Origin: Ignavibacteriales bacterium
Lineage (GTDB): Bacteria; Bacteroidota; Ignavibacteria; Ignavibacteriales; Ignavibacteriaceae
Reading direction: 5' to 3'
Assembly (NCBI GenBank): GCA_016714125.1
Contig: JADJNX010000007.1
Coordinates: forward strand, 129,123 to 193,122
Length of the DNA stretch: 64,000 bases
A model generated the notes under the pieces. The model was not told the DNA's origin, ran no database searches, and saw only the letters and a list, made by a program, of their open reading frames with translations. How positions within the stretch are numbered: the first letter of the stretch is position 1; each line of letters opens with the position of its first letter. Below, one piece after another: positions 29,762 through 39,389 of the stretch. The translations under genes were made by a program, and so were the position numbers.

Positions 29762-31002
29762 AAACTTATAATTCGTTTGATGTTGCCAAACAGCAAGTCT
29801 ATGAGGCTGCAAAAATTTTACATCTTGATGATGCAACCACCGAATTTCTTACAAAACCTCAAAGAGAGTTTGCTTTCACCATGCCTGTCCGACTCGATTC
29901 AGGAAAAGTGGCTGTTTATGAAGGTTACAGAATTCAGTATAACACCGCCCGCGGACCCGCAAAAGGTGGAATTAGATTCCATCCCGACGAAACCGTGGAT
30001 GTTATTCGTGCTCTCGCTTGTTGGATGACCTGGAAAACAGCAGTGGTTGATCTCCCTCTCGGCGGGGGAAAAGGTGGAGTAATTTGCAACCCCAAAGACC
30101 TTTCCGACAGAGAACTTGAAGCTGTATCCCGTGGATATATCAGAGCTGCTGCCGACTTTATTGGTACTGAAAAAGATATTCCCGCTCCCGATGTTTACAC
30201 AAATCCGCAGACCATGGCATGGATGATGGATGAATATGAAACAATTGTAAGGAAACATTCATCGGGTATTCTTACCGACAAACCGCTGCAAATAGGCGGA
30301 TCGGAAGGCAGAAGGGACGCCACTTCCAGGGGTGGAGTGATAGCCGTAAGGGAGGCGTGTAAACACTACCACATTAAACCTGAAAAATTTTCGGTTCAAG
30401 GATTTGGAAATGCGGGACAGAGGTGTGCCCTGCTACATAAAGAAATTCTTGGTACCGGTGATCTGATAGCTGTTTCGGACTCAAAAGTGGGTCTTTATAA
30501 TCCAAAAGGGATTGATGTATCAAAACTTGTAACACACAAGTTAACCACAGGAAGTCTCGCCGGTTTTAGGGGAGCTGAAGAAATTGATCGTGACAGGGTT
30601 CTCGAAATCGAAACCGATATTCTTTATCCCGCTGCCCTTGAAAACTCGATAAATGATAAAAATGCAGATAGAATTAAAGCCAGAATCATCTCAGAACTTG
30701 CCAATGGACCAACAACTCCAAATGCGGATCTTATCCTTTTTGAAAAAGGGGTGAAAGTAATCCCCGATATTCTTGCCAGTTCCGGCGGGGTGATAGTCTC
30801 CTATTTTGAGATGGTCCAGGATTCATCCTCTTTCTTTTGGGATGAAGAAGGAGTTAACAGAGGGCTCGATCTGAAGATATCAAAAGGTTTCCGCTCAGTA
30901 TTTAATGCTTTGGAAGAAAACAGAATCCATTCCCGGCTTGCTGCGATGGTTGTAGGTGTTGCACGCGTTGCCGAAGCATGCAAAATTCGTGGATGGGTTT
31001 AG
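29758..31002 (+). CDS. Glu/Leu/Phe/Val dehydrogenase family, second glutamate dehydrogenase
   Basis: 414 residues, intact. It has YRIQYNTARGPAKGGIRFHP, catalytic lysine in LPLGGGKGGVICNPK, APDVYTNPQTMAWMMDEY, and a Rossmann QGFGNAGQ. The shorter length and the PLGGGKGG/PDVYT motifs place it with the RocG/GudB-like enzymes, often NAD-dependent and catabolic, in contrast to the 450-residue enzyme encoded at 25171. Coenzyme choice is inferred from family, not visible here. It is the last clear gene of the gdhA to gdh operon; the FG-GAP gene starts 10 bases later. Confidence 0.9.
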   Translation: MKTYNSFDVAKQQVYEAAKILHLDDATTEFLTKPQREFAFTMPVRLDSGKVAVYEGYRIQYNTARGPAKGGIRFHPDETVDVIRALACWMTWKTAVVDLPLGGGKGGVICNPKDLSDRELEAVSRGYIRAAADFIGTEKDIPAPDVYTNPQTMAWMMDEYETIVRKHSSGILTDKPLQIGGSEGRRDATSRGGVIAVREACKHYHIKPEKFSVQGFGNAGQRCALLHKEILGTGDLIAVSDSKVGLYNPKGIDVSKLVTHKLTTGSLAGFRGAEEIDRDRVLEIETDILYPAALENSINDKNADRIKARIISELANGPTTPNADLILFEKGVKVIPDILASSGGVIVSYFEMVQDSSSFFWDEEGVNRGLDLKISKGFRSVFNALEENRIHSRLAAMVVGVARVAEACKIRGWV

Positions 31003-31012
31003 AGGATTGGCT

Positions 31013-32577
31013 ATGAAGGGAAATTATATTAAAGCCGTTTTGGTTCCGGTTTTTATATTCTTCCTCATATTTGTCTCAAAAACAAGCGCTCAGTTTGATT
31101 CAATAATCTTTGCAAGGAATGATATATATGCTCCACAGGCTGTCATTTAAATGGGGGATCAGAATGATGATGGCTGTGATGATTTTGTACTTTGCAGATT
31201 TAATACGACCACGGGATTAGAAACAAAAGCACTGCTTTTCTATGGGGGACAACAAATTGACTCCACACCCGCACTGACTTTTAACTTCTTACGAGGGGTT
31301 ATCCCAAATCAAATTACGGCTTGTGACTTTAACAGGGATGGGTATCGAGACTTAATAATTGCAGAATATAAATCGAAACCCTTGAAGCTCAATGTTTACC
31401 TTGGTGGCCCTAACTTTGACACACTTGTTGATTATTCATTTCGAGCCGGAGACAATTCAATTATTGCCTATAGATTTGTTGGTCATGATTGGCCAATTGA
31501 CCTGAATGGTGATGGTTTTGAGGAGTTGCTCTTGGTATTGTACAGTACGAATTTGAATTCTAATAAAGGGGCATTTTATATTTATAACTCATCTTTAGAA
31601 ATGGATTCAATTCCATTAAAAGTATTCACATATGCCCCGATTGAGGAAATTTCATTTTTTGATATTACACACGGTGACCTTGACGGAGATGGAAGAACGG
31701 ATATGACTTTTATTCTTACAAGCTCTTCGGTACCGATAAATTTTACAATGAGGAAATTTGTTTTTGGCAGATCTGACTTCTCATTTAATGACTCAATTAG
31801 TATTTTAGATTCAACCACTATTCTTCGTTCTGATCATATCATCGAAGATATGAACAAAGATGGGAAAGCTGATCTAATAGTCCGGGATACCAAGTTTAAA
31901 TACCCATATTGGTACATAATGGCAGTAAGTTAGGCTCAGAGATATAAATCATTTGCCTGAAGAAGGCTTCAATACGCAAAATCAGGGATTTTATCATACC
32001 CGTTCGGTTGGAGATGTAAATGGTGATGGATACGGGGATTTCTTATCGTCACTTGATGGAGGTAATGGCCGTCTGTTTGTGGGAGGTAAACACAAGATTG
32101 ATGACACTCCAATAAGATATTACGGGAGTTCATTTAACATCCTTGGCCGAGTGGGAGATGTAAACGGCGATGGACTTGATGACATTGGAATAGGAACGAA
32201 CGGCCAAACATTTGCCTGGCCCGGGACTTTCTATATCATGAGTGGTGAGAGGGTCGCAATGGCTATTGAAGAGGCACAGAGCGGAGATGAAACAGGCGAA
32301 GAAAAAACATTTATAGCGACGGTATCACCAAACCCGACCAATGGACAGATTTCTATTCAATATACCCTGTCGGATTCCGGGATACTTAGACTCGAGATAT
32401 ATGATATCCTTGGTCAGAGAATCTACAATGAATCTTGAAAGAGAGAAAGGTACCGAAACAGAACAAATAAACCTTGGAAACCATGCCATCTCAAGCGGCA
32501 CATATATAGTCAGTATCACCCTGGAAACGGGTGAAAAGATATTAACAAAAAGTGTAAAAGTTCAATTAGTAAAATAA
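31013..32577 (+). pseudogene. secreted FG-GAP repeat protein with C-terminal sorting domain (broken)
   Basis: Signal peptide from the ATG at 31013 (AVLVPVFIFFLIFVSKTSAQ) with AGAGGA upstream. Calcium-binding-like FG-GAP/VCBS repeats recur: GDQNDDGCDDF, DFNRDGYRDL, DLNGDGFEELL, DLDGDGRTDM, DMNKDGKADL, DVNGDGYGDF, DVNGDGLDDIGIG. The C-terminus (ATVSPNPTNGQISIQYTL..., then SGTYIVSI...) is a type IX-style sorting domain. The frame is interrupted by an in-frame TAA at 31148-31150 and by shifts near 31930 and 32432. A seven-repeat protein of about 520 residues would be restored. It may be a surface-exposed integrin-like propeller; its function is unknown. Confidence 0.7.
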
Positions 32578-32604
32578 AAAATCTGAAAACATATAGGAAT
32601 AGTT

Positions 32605-33189
32605 ATGAAAAACAGATTTTTATTCAAAGCTGTGTTTTTTATTCTCCTGATTTTTTCTGTAACAATATCTGCTCAGGATAAAGAGCTAAAAGCCGGTCCC
32701 ACCCAATATAAAGGGGGGAATCCCGACTTTTATATCTTCCCCGGCAGGGCTGCGCTTATCGTTTATTCTTCCCTGAATAATCTCTATTTTGAATGCACAA
32801 CCGATTCCATTATTGGTCCCGTGTATGAAGTTGAAGAGAAGAGATATACATTACTTTTTAACACTCACCCACAGGTGATTGAAGTTAAGTGCCCCGGTTA
32901 TAAGTCGGCAATTATCACCACCCCCGCACTTCAGCCCTCCGATGTTGTGCCCTATTGTGTGTAACCAAAACTTGGCGAAAATGATCCGGGGATGATAACC
33001 GTACAATTTACGGTCACCCCACCCGATGCCGATTTTTTCGTCGATTTTAAAAAAGTTGATCCCACAATTCCTCTTAAACTCAGCCCGGGAAATCACAAAA
33101 TAAAGATCGTTAAAGAGGGTCACCCGACCTTTAAACAAGAAATTTTTGTTGATGAATCTCATTATCAGTTTGTTTTTAGACTTGAATAG
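32605..33189 (+). pseudogene. exported PEGA-like domain protein with in-frame stop
   Basis: A signal peptide (MKNRFLFKAVFFILLIFSVTISAQ) is followed by about 95 residues of beta-rich sequence. The same frame is then cut by TAA at 32962-32964 and continues PKLGENDPGMITVQFTVTPPDADFFVDF...LKLSPGNHKIKIVKEGH to a stop at 33187-33189. The second half has the look of a PEGA domain, a surface-layer-type repeat that ends the folded arm of many secreted proteins. Because the frame is unchanged across the stop, a single substitution (for example AAA to TAA) would account for it. Confidence 0.6.
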
Positions 33190-33245
33190 GAGATAAATAA
33201 TATAATTTCCACGGGGTTATAAAAGAAATTTTCAGGCTGGTTCGC

Positions 33246-33444
33246 CCATTCTCATGGGGTTTAAACCCCATTCTATTGGTTTAAATTACCGGGAAAGACC
33301 AACCAATAGCCTCCGAATTCATTCGGAGGAAAAGAACACCAAATAACCCAAACCAATAATCCAATATTCGTGCTCGTTTGCCATCCTCATGGAGTTGAAA
33401 CCCAATGCTATTGGTTTAAATTACCGGGAATGACAAACCAATAG
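33246..33444. repeat. pair of 64-bp direct repeats with internal hairpin
   Basis: Units at 33246-33309 and 33381-33444 match at 57 of 64 positions by my count. Each has an inner inverted repeat: CTATTGGTTT at the middle pairs with AACCAATAG at the end. Unit 1 also contains the palindrome TGGGGTTTAAACCCCA. The regular size and the conserved stem point to a dispersed non-coding repeat family. Confidence 0.8.
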
Positions 33445-33471
33445 TCCCGATTCAATCAATCTTCCGTGTAA

Positions 33472-33503
33472 TCTGTGAAAATTCGTGTAATCCGCGTAAC
33501 CAT
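33472..33503. repeat. CGTGTAATC-type tandem repeat
   Basis: Three approximate copies of an 11-16 base unit: CCGTGTAATCTGTG, TTCGTGTAATC, CGCGTAACC. It is related in style to the CACGGATT and CGCGGATACACG repeats at 58700 and 62305 in this window. Confidence 0.55.
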
Positions 33504-33652
33504 CCTCCCCCCACCAAAACTGAACCTTATAAACTAAAATACTGTTACAACATGTATTAACACAAAATATTGCCGTTTGTTTATTTATCTTTGTAAATTG
33601 AACAATTTATACTGACCTTAAAAATCACAATTTTTAGATTTCCCGGAAAAAA

Positions 33653-35398
33653 ATGAAAAACCTCAGGACATTAAAGAAATATTTCCTTCGCTATAAAACA
33701 GCGCTTATAACGGGAATATTCTTCATAATAGTCTCCAACGCGTTCACAGTCTATGTGCCAATCATAATAAAAGATTCACTGAACGATCTTCAACAAGGGA
33801 TAGCTGAAAATAAACTTGTTGAATATGCCCTCCTTATTGTTGGATCAACACTTATGGCAGGGATATTCAGATTTATGATAAGGCAGACGATAATTGTAAT
33901 TTCCCGAAAGATAGAATATGATCTCAGGCAGGATTTTTGGGAATATATCCAGCATCTTTCACTCCGTTTTTTCCAGAACAACTCAACCGGAAACATAATG
34001 GCGCATGCCACCAACGACATAAGCGCCGTAAGGATGTTTATTGGTCCGGCAGTTATGTATTCCATTGACACAGGGATCAGAATAATTATCGTGATCTCGA
34101 TTATGTCGATGATCAGTTGGGAAGTGACCCTGTGGAGTTTAATTCCTCTCCCGTTTCTTTCATTTTTAGTATATGTTGTTGGGAAAAAAGTCCACAAACG
34201 GTTTACACTGATCCAGGAAAAATTTGCTGATCTTACAACCAAAGCTCAGGAAAACTTCTCGGGAATCAGAGTTATTAAATCTTATGTCGCAGAAGAGAGG
34301 GAAGTTGCCGAATTTGACAGATTAAGCCGTGAATACCTGGCGAGAAACATGAAACTTGTGAAAATTCAGGCACTTTTTCAGCCGACTCTGTTTCTCATCA
34401 CGGGAATGTCGATTATTATCGCAATTTGGGCGGGTGGAACCGCCGTCATCAACAAAACTTTGATGATAGGTGATGTTACCGCTTTAATAATGTATCTCGG
34501 AATTTTAATCTGGCCCATGATCGCATTTGGATGGGTAATAAATATCATCCAGCAGGCGGAAGCGAGTATGGCACGACTTAACAAATTGTGGTCGGAAGAA
34601 CTTGAAATTGCAGATGTTGGTGAGGAAAAAAGTCTTGTTAATGAAGTTAAAGGGGAAGTTGAGTTCAGGAATGTCTCCTTCAAATATGGCGAAAATCTGC
34701 CGTTTGTTCTTCAAAACCTCAATCTGAAAATCCCTGCGGGACATTCACTTGCAATTATGGGGAACACGGGGAGTGGAAAAACAACAATGATAAATTTGAT
34801 TCCACGGTTGTTTGATACCACCGAAGGTGAAGTGCTTCTCGACGGAGTGAATATTAAAGATATTTCTCTTAAAACAGTAAGAAGATCAATTGGATTTGTG
34901 CCACAGGAAGCATTTCTATTTTCAGAAACGATAAAAAACAACATTTGTTACGGCAAAGCGGATGCAACCGAATCGGAAATTATGCAAAGAGCAGAAATTG
35001 CACAGTTTTCAAAGGATGTTTTGGAGTTTCCGGAAGGATTTGAAACTGTTGTTGGTGAAAGAGGAATCACACTTTCAGGTGGACAAAAACAGAGGGCATC
35101 ACTTACACGAGCTCTAATGACAGACCCTGAAATCCTGATTCTTGACGACTCTTTTTCTGCTGTTGATACCCACACCGAAGAGGATATCCTCCAGGGGTTA
35201 AGAGGGTTTATGAAAAACAGAACAACTCTGATGGTAAGTCACAGAGTGTCAACTGTGAAAGATGCAGATAAAATTGTAATTCTTGACAAGGGGATGATAG
35301 CTGAAGAGGGAACTCACGATGAACTCATCAAACTTAACGGTTTGTATGCAGGAATCTACAACAGACAACTGCTTGAACAGGAAATCGAAGAAATTTAA
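33653..35398 (+). CDS. ABC exporter half-transporter (membrane plus ATPase domain)
   Basis: 581 residues. Six membrane segments fill the first 320 residues. The nucleotide-binding domain follows, with Walker A MGNTGSGKTT, Q-loop FVPQEAFLF, signature LSGGQKQRASLTRAL, Walker B ILILDDSFSAVD and H-loop MVSHR. Note that the residue after Walker B aspartate is D where most transporters have catalytic glutamate, so this half probably has a degenerate ATP site. The second half-transporter at 36426 has the usual glutamate (LDEATSSVD), fitting a heterodimeric exporter of the BmrCD/TM287-288 type. The substrate is not deducible. Confidence 0.9.
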   Translation: MKNLRTLKKYFLRYKTALITGIFFIIVSNAFTVYVPIIIKDSLNDLQQGIAENKLVEYALLIVGSTLMAGIFRFMIRQTIIVISRKIEYDLRQDFWEYIQHLSLRFFQNNSTGNIMAHATNDISAVRMFIGPAVMYSIDTGIRIIIVISIMSMISWEVTLWSLIPLPFLSFLVYVVGKKVHKRFTLIQEKFADLTTKAQENFSGIRVIKSYVAEEREVAEFDRLSREYLARNMKLVKIQALFQPTLFLITGMSIIIAIWAGGTAVINKTLMIGDVTALIMYLGILIWPMIAFGWVINIIQQAEASMARLNKLWSEELEIADVGEEKSLVNEVKGEVEFRNVSFKYGENLPFVLQNLNLKIPAGHSLAIMGNTGSGKTTMINLIPRLFDTTEGEVLLDGVNIKDISLKTVRRSIGFVPQEAFLFSETIKNNICYGKADATESEIMQRAEIAQFSKDVLEFPEGFETVVGERGITLSGGQKQRASLTRALMTDPEILILDDSFSAVDTHTEEDILQGLRGFMKNRTTLMVSHRVSTVKDADKIVILDKGMIAEEGTHDELIKLNGLYAGIYNRQLLEQEIEEI

Positions 35399-35409
35399 GG
35401 AATTGTATC

Positions 35410-36420
35410 ATGGACTTAAAAAAAATAGTGTTTTTTGAAACCGACGGTGAAGAGAAAAAATTTCTCAAAAAGAGATTCAACAAAGATTTTCAACTTGAAT
35501 TTCACAAAGAGCCTCTCGGAATTAACAATTATGAACTCGCCAAAGACGCAGATGTTGTCTCAGTGTTTATCTATTCAAAACTTTCCGAAGTGGTTTTACA
35601 AAATCTCCCTTCACTAAAGTTGATCGCAACAAGGAGTACTGGATTTAACCACATCAACCTTGATGCTGCATTAAAACGGGTGTTTCGGGTTTGTAATGTT
35701 CCTTATTATGGCGAAAACACAGTTGCGGAACATACTTTTGCTCTTATTCTTGCACTCTCAAGGAATCTCCACAGAGCTTATGTTCGTTCTATTCAGGGCA
35801 ATTTTTCGATTGAAGGATTGCGTGGATTTGATCTTAGAGATAAAACCATCGGGATTGTTGGAGCCGGCAGTATCGGAACCCATGTTATTAAGATGGCAAA
35901 GGGGTTTGGGATGAACATTCTCGTTTTTGATCCCGTAAGGAACCACATTTTTGAAGAGATACTCGAGTTTAAGTATGCCACACTTGAAGTGTTATTGGCA
36001 AATTCTGATATCATCTCACTCCATTGCCCATACAATGAAAACACTCATTATCTTTTGAACATGGATAACATTAACACCGTAAAAAGAGGTGCCGTGTTTA
36101 TAAATACCGCAAGAGCGGGACTGATTGAACCTTCGGCACTTTATCATGCCATCGATTCAGGAATCTTCAGCGGGGCAGGTCTCGATGTTTTTGAGGGGGA
36201 AGAAGTGGCTTCCGATGAGAATCAAATGTTGTCAAAAAATGTGGCACCTGAACAAATGGAGGCAATTATGAAAAGAAACATCCTGCTTAGAAGGGAAAAT
36301 GTGATCATAACACCGCATATCGCTTTTGATTCTGTTGAAGCAGTGGAAAGAATCCTCGAGACAACAACTCTAAATATTAACAGCTTTTTCAGAGGCGAAA
36401 ATTATTACAAGGTTATTTAA
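35410..36420 (+). CDS. D-isomer-specific 2-hydroxyacid dehydrogenase
   Basis: 336 residues. The NAD-binding Rossmann motif is GIVGAGSIGTHV (about residue 150). Catalytic residues are arginine in INTARAGLIEP, glutamate in the DVFEGEE region and histidine in ITPHIAF. Overall it is closest in style to D-lactate dehydrogenases (NVPYYGENTVAEHTFALIL), reducing a 2-keto acid with NADH. It is placed between two ABC exporter genes, with 11-base and 5-base gaps, so they are likely cotranscribed. A functional link between them is not obvious. Confidence 0.85.
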   Translation: MDLKKIVFFETDGEEKKFLKKRFNKDFQLEFHKEPLGINNYELAKDADVVSVFIYSKLSEVVLQNLPSLKLIATRSTGFNHINLDAALKRVFRVCNVPYYGENTVAEHTFALILALSRNLHRAYVRSIQGNFSIEGLRGFDLRDKTIGIVGAGSIGTHVIKMAKGFGMNILVFDPVRNHIFEEILEFKYATLEVLLANSDIISLHCPYNENTHYLLNMDNINTVKRGAVFINTARAGLIEPSALYHAIDSGIFSGAGLDVFEGEEVASDENQMLSKNVAPEQMEAIMKRNILLRRENVIITPHIAFDSVEAVERILETTTLNINSFFRGENYYKVI

Positions 36421-36425
36421 TTAAA

Positions 36426-38219
36426 ATGGCAAAAAAGAACAGTTCTGAAGATGAAATATTAGGTAAGGCCTACGACGCGAAGCTGATGAAAAGGCTTCTT
36501 GGATTTGTAAAACCTTATAAAAAATATGTAATCCTGGCGATATTATTGAATATTCTGGTGGCGGGCCTTGGTCCCTTGCGCCCATATTTAACCAAAATTG
36601 CAATAGATGACAAGATTTTTAACGGAGATCTTCACGGGCTTATGCTCATTTCGGTGGCGCTTATTGGTGCACTTGTGTTTCAGTCGGTTATCCAATATTT
36701 CCTCACCTATTTTACAAATCTCCTTGGTCAAAAAACCATTCTTGATCTCAGGGATAAACTTTTCAGACATACTCAAAAACTGTCGGTCAGTTTTTTTGAC
36801 AGAACACCAATCGGCAGGATGGTAACAAGGGTAACAAATGATGTTGAATCGTTGAATGAACTCTTCACATCAGGTATTGTAATGGTGTTCAGCGATATTT
36901 TTATAATACTCTGGATACTCGGTTTTATGTTTTTTATAAACTGGGAACTGGCGCTTATTACCCTTTCGGTGCTTCCTCTTTTAATTTATGGCACATTTTT
37001 GTTCCGGAAGAAGGTTCGCGAGTCATATCGTGATATCAGAAAATATCTTGCCCGTCTCAATTCGTATATGCAGGAACACATCACCGGGATGGGGATTGTT
37101 CGTCTTTTTAACAAAGAGAAAGCGGAAGCAAAAAAATTCGCCCAAATTAACGGTGATCATCGGGATGAAAACATAAGATCTGTGTTTTATTATGCAGTTT
37201 TTTATCCCGGCGTGGAGTTAATTTCCTCAGCCGCAATTGCGCTCATAATCTGGTATGGCGGTGGTGATGTGGTGCAGAATAAAATTTCACTTGGTGTGCT
37301 TTTTGCATTCATTCAATATACAGAAATGTTTTTTAGACCAATCAGGGACCTCTCTGAGAAGTATAACATTATGCAAACTGCAATGGCATCTTCAGAAAGA
37401 ATTTTCGGCCTGCTGGATGATCAGTCATTTATTAAAAACCCTGAAAACCCTGTACCACTTGATAAAGTAAAGGGGAAGATAGAGTTTGAAAAAGTTAACT
37501 TTGCTTACAATGAAGACAACCTGATTCTTAAAGATATCTCATTTGTCATCAATCCGGGTGAAACCGTTGCAATTGTGGGTGCCACAGGAGCGGGAAAAAC
37601 CAGTATCATCAACATCCTGACACGGTTTTATGATATTAATTCCGGAAGAATATTGGTTGACGGAGTTGATATAACAAAGGTGGATAAAAGGGAACTCCGT
37701 AGCAAAATTTCCATCGTGCTTCAGGATGTATTTCTATTTTTTGGAACCATCAGATCCAATATCGGGATGAATAATCCGGGAATCTCTGATGAAAAAATTG
37801 TGGCTTCAGCTCAACATGTGGGAGCCGACAGATTTATCCAAAATCTGCCAAATCAGTATGATGAAGAGGTAAAAGAGAGAGGTGCAACACTCTCCGTTGG
37901 GCAGAAGCAGTTAATCTCATTTGCAAGAGCTCTGGCTCACGATCCAAGTATCCTCATCCTCGATGAAGCTACTTCAAGTGTTGATACTGAAACTGAAAAC
38001 ATGATTCAAACGGCAATCGAAACCCTTCTCGAAGGAAGAACCGCCATCGTAATCGCCCACAGGCTTTCAACAATCAGAAACGCCGACAAAATTATGGTTA
38101 TGCACAAAGGTGAAATTAAAGAGATGGGCAGCCACGAAGAACTCCTCGAAAAAAGAGGACTCTACTACAAGTTGTATCAACTTCAATACAAAGATCAGGA
38201 ATTGGTGTTTTCCAAATAA
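36426..38219 (+). CDS. ABC exporter half-transporter, catalytically complete partner
   Basis: 597 residues. After a short charged N-terminus come six membrane segments (from VILAILLNILVAGLGPLRPYL) and the ATPase domain: Walker A VGATGAGKTS, Q-loop IVLQDVFLF, signature-like TLSVGQKQLISFARAL (LSVGQ instead of LSGGQ), Walker B ILILDEATSSVD with catalytic glutamate, and H-loop IAHRLS. The altered signature here and the missing glutamate in the first half-transporter (33653) are complementary, as in heterodimeric exporters with one degenerate ATP site. Confidence 0.9.
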   Translation: MAKKNSSEDEILGKAYDAKLMKRLLGFVKPYKKYVILAILLNILVAGLGPLRPYLTKIAIDDKIFNGDLHGLMLISVALIGALVFQSVIQYFLTYFTNLLGQKTILDLRDKLFRHTQKLSVSFFDRTPIGRMVTRVTNDVESLNELFTSGIVMVFSDIFIILWILGFMFFINWELALITLSVLPLLIYGTFLFRKKVRESYRDIRKYLARLNSYMQEHITGMGIVRLFNKEKAEAKKFAQINGDHRDENIRSVFYYAVFYPGVELISSAAIALIIWYGGGDVVQNKISLGVLFAFIQYTEMFFRPIRDLSEKYNIMQTAMASSERIFGLLDDQSFIKNPENPVPLDKVKGKIEFEKVNFAYNEDNLILKDISFVINPGETVAIVGATGAGKTSIINILTRFYDINSGRILVDGVDITKVDKRELRSKISIVLQDVFLFFGTIRSNIGMNNPGISDEKIVASAQHVGADRFIQNLPNQYDEEVKERGATLSVGQKQLISFARALAHDPSILILDEATSSVDTETENMIQTAIETLLEGRTAIVIAHRLSTIRNADKIMVMHKGEIKEMGSHEELLEKRGLYYKLYQLQYKDQELVFSK

Positions 38220-38301
38220 TTTGGTTAATGCTTCATTAACTCTTCCGTTTGTATTATATTTCAGTAGATCAATATAAATTACATACGGAGAAGAATTTAA
38301 T

Positions 38302-39264
38302 ATGTCACAAACACCCTTTATGACTCTGGAGCGATATATTATCGAAGAAGAGCGTAAACATCCCGGAGCTACGGGAGCGCTGTCACGAATCCTTTCAGAC
38401 CTCTCAATTGCTGCAAAAATCATCTCAAGAGAAGTGAACAAAGCCGGACTGGTTGAAATTCTTGGCTTTACGGGCGATACAAATGTTCACGGTGAATCGG
38501 TAAAAAAACTTGATATGTATGCCCACGATATGATCTTTAAAGCTATGGATCATGGCGGTCAACTTTGTATAATGGCCTCTGAAGAAGAGGAAGACATTAT
38601 CCATATTCCCCACCACTTCACTATCGGAAAATATGTTCTTTTATTTGACCCCCTCGATGGATCGTCAAACATTGATGCCAATGTGAACATTGGTACAATC
38701 TTCTCAATTTTTAAAAGAGTTTCCGATGGAGAGGGTCCCGGAACACTTGAAGATTGTCTGCAACCGGGAATGGAACAAGTCGTGGCAGGTTATGTTATTT
38801 ATGGTTCATCCACGATGCTTGTTTATACCACAGGTGAAGGTGTTCATGGATTTACACTTGACCCCTCAATTGGTGAATTTATCCTTTCTCACCACAATAT
38901 CAGAATCCCCGAAAAAGGGAAAATATACAGCATCAATGAAGGAAACTACAAATACTGGCATCCCGGCCTGAAAAAATATATTAAATGGCTTCAGGAAGAG
39001 GACAGGAAAACGGAGAGACCTTACTCAACCAGATATATCGGTTCGATGGTGGCAGATGTTCACAGAACAATTTTATACGGTGGTATCTTTATGTATCCGG
39101 CAGACAGTCGGAACCCAAAAGGGAAATTACGACTCATGTATGAGTGTAATCCTGTTTCATTTATTGTTGAAGCTTGTGGTGGCCCCTCAATTGTGAATTT
39201 ACCCGATTTGATAATTATCTCGGGTCCATCCCCTTGTTTGTTAAAAAACTTAAATAACATATAA
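38302..39264 (+). CDS. fbp: class I fructose-1,6-bisphosphatase, C-terminus lost
   Basis: The enzyme hydrolyses fructose 1,6-bisphosphate in gluconeogenesis. The metal-binding signature LLFDPLDGSSNID and the upstream E-x-E region (ASEEEED) are present, as are GSMVADVHRTILYGGIFMYP and LRLMYECNPVSFIVEACGG. After this last motif (about 39180) the family normally continues for some 45 more residues with an LHQR-type motif. Here the frame runs on for about 28 residues of unrelated sequence to a stop at 39264. Because a plausible minus-strand gene is truncated at the same point, I infer a deletion in the sequence rather than a real variant. Confidence 0.88.
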   Translation: MSQTPFMTLERYIIEEERKHPGATGALSRILSDLSIAAKIISREVNKAGLVEILGFTGDTNVHGESVKKLDMYAHDMIFKAMDHGGQLCIMASEEEEDIIHIPHHFTIGKYVLLFDPLDGSSNIDANVNIGTIFSIFKRVSDGEGPGTLEDCLQPGMEQVVAGYVIYGSSTMLVYTTGEGVHGFTLDPSIGEFILSHHNIRIPEKGKIYSINEGNYKYWHPGLKKYIKWLQEEDRKTERPYSTRYIGSMVADVHRTILYGGIFMYPADSRNPKGKLRLMYECNPVSFIVEACGGPSIVNLPDLIIISGPSPCLLKNLNNI

Positions 39265-39389
39265 CCAAGTCTGTTTCTGTCGTTTGGTACAGGCAGATAT
39301 TCTTTTAAATCTTCAGCGACGGAATATACCTGTTTTTCAAGTGAGGTTTCCGGAAAATCGACCGTTTTTGGTCCGGGAAGTGTTGCCAT
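39184..39389 (-). CDS. unidentified small gene fragment, 3' end missing
   Basis: From an ATG at 39389 the minus strand encodes about 68 residues with ordinary composition (MATLPGPKTVDFPE..., VAEDLKEYLPVPNDRNR, MLFKFFNKQGDGPEIIIKSG) up to the point where fbp loses homology. Beyond that the minus frame stays open only as a shadow of fbp. No family is recognised. The most economical view is a gene convergent with fbp whose 3' end was lost in the same deletion. Confidence 0.4.

Larger units (their letters stand above)
33190..33652. other. 463-base intergenic spacer made mostly of repeats
   Basis: No gene is visible. From left to right: two 64-base imperfect direct repeats (33246-33309 and 33381-33444), a palindrome CTCCGAATTCATTCGGAG between them (33311-33328), a CGTGTAATC-type tandem (33472-33500), then an AT-rich stretch presumably carrying the promoter of the ABC transporter gene at 33653. 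Confidence 0.7.

Noticed and set aside
33190..33652. CRISPR-like array
   Set aside because: Only two long imperfect units with a complex spacer and no cas genes; it is an intergenic repeat, not CRISPR.
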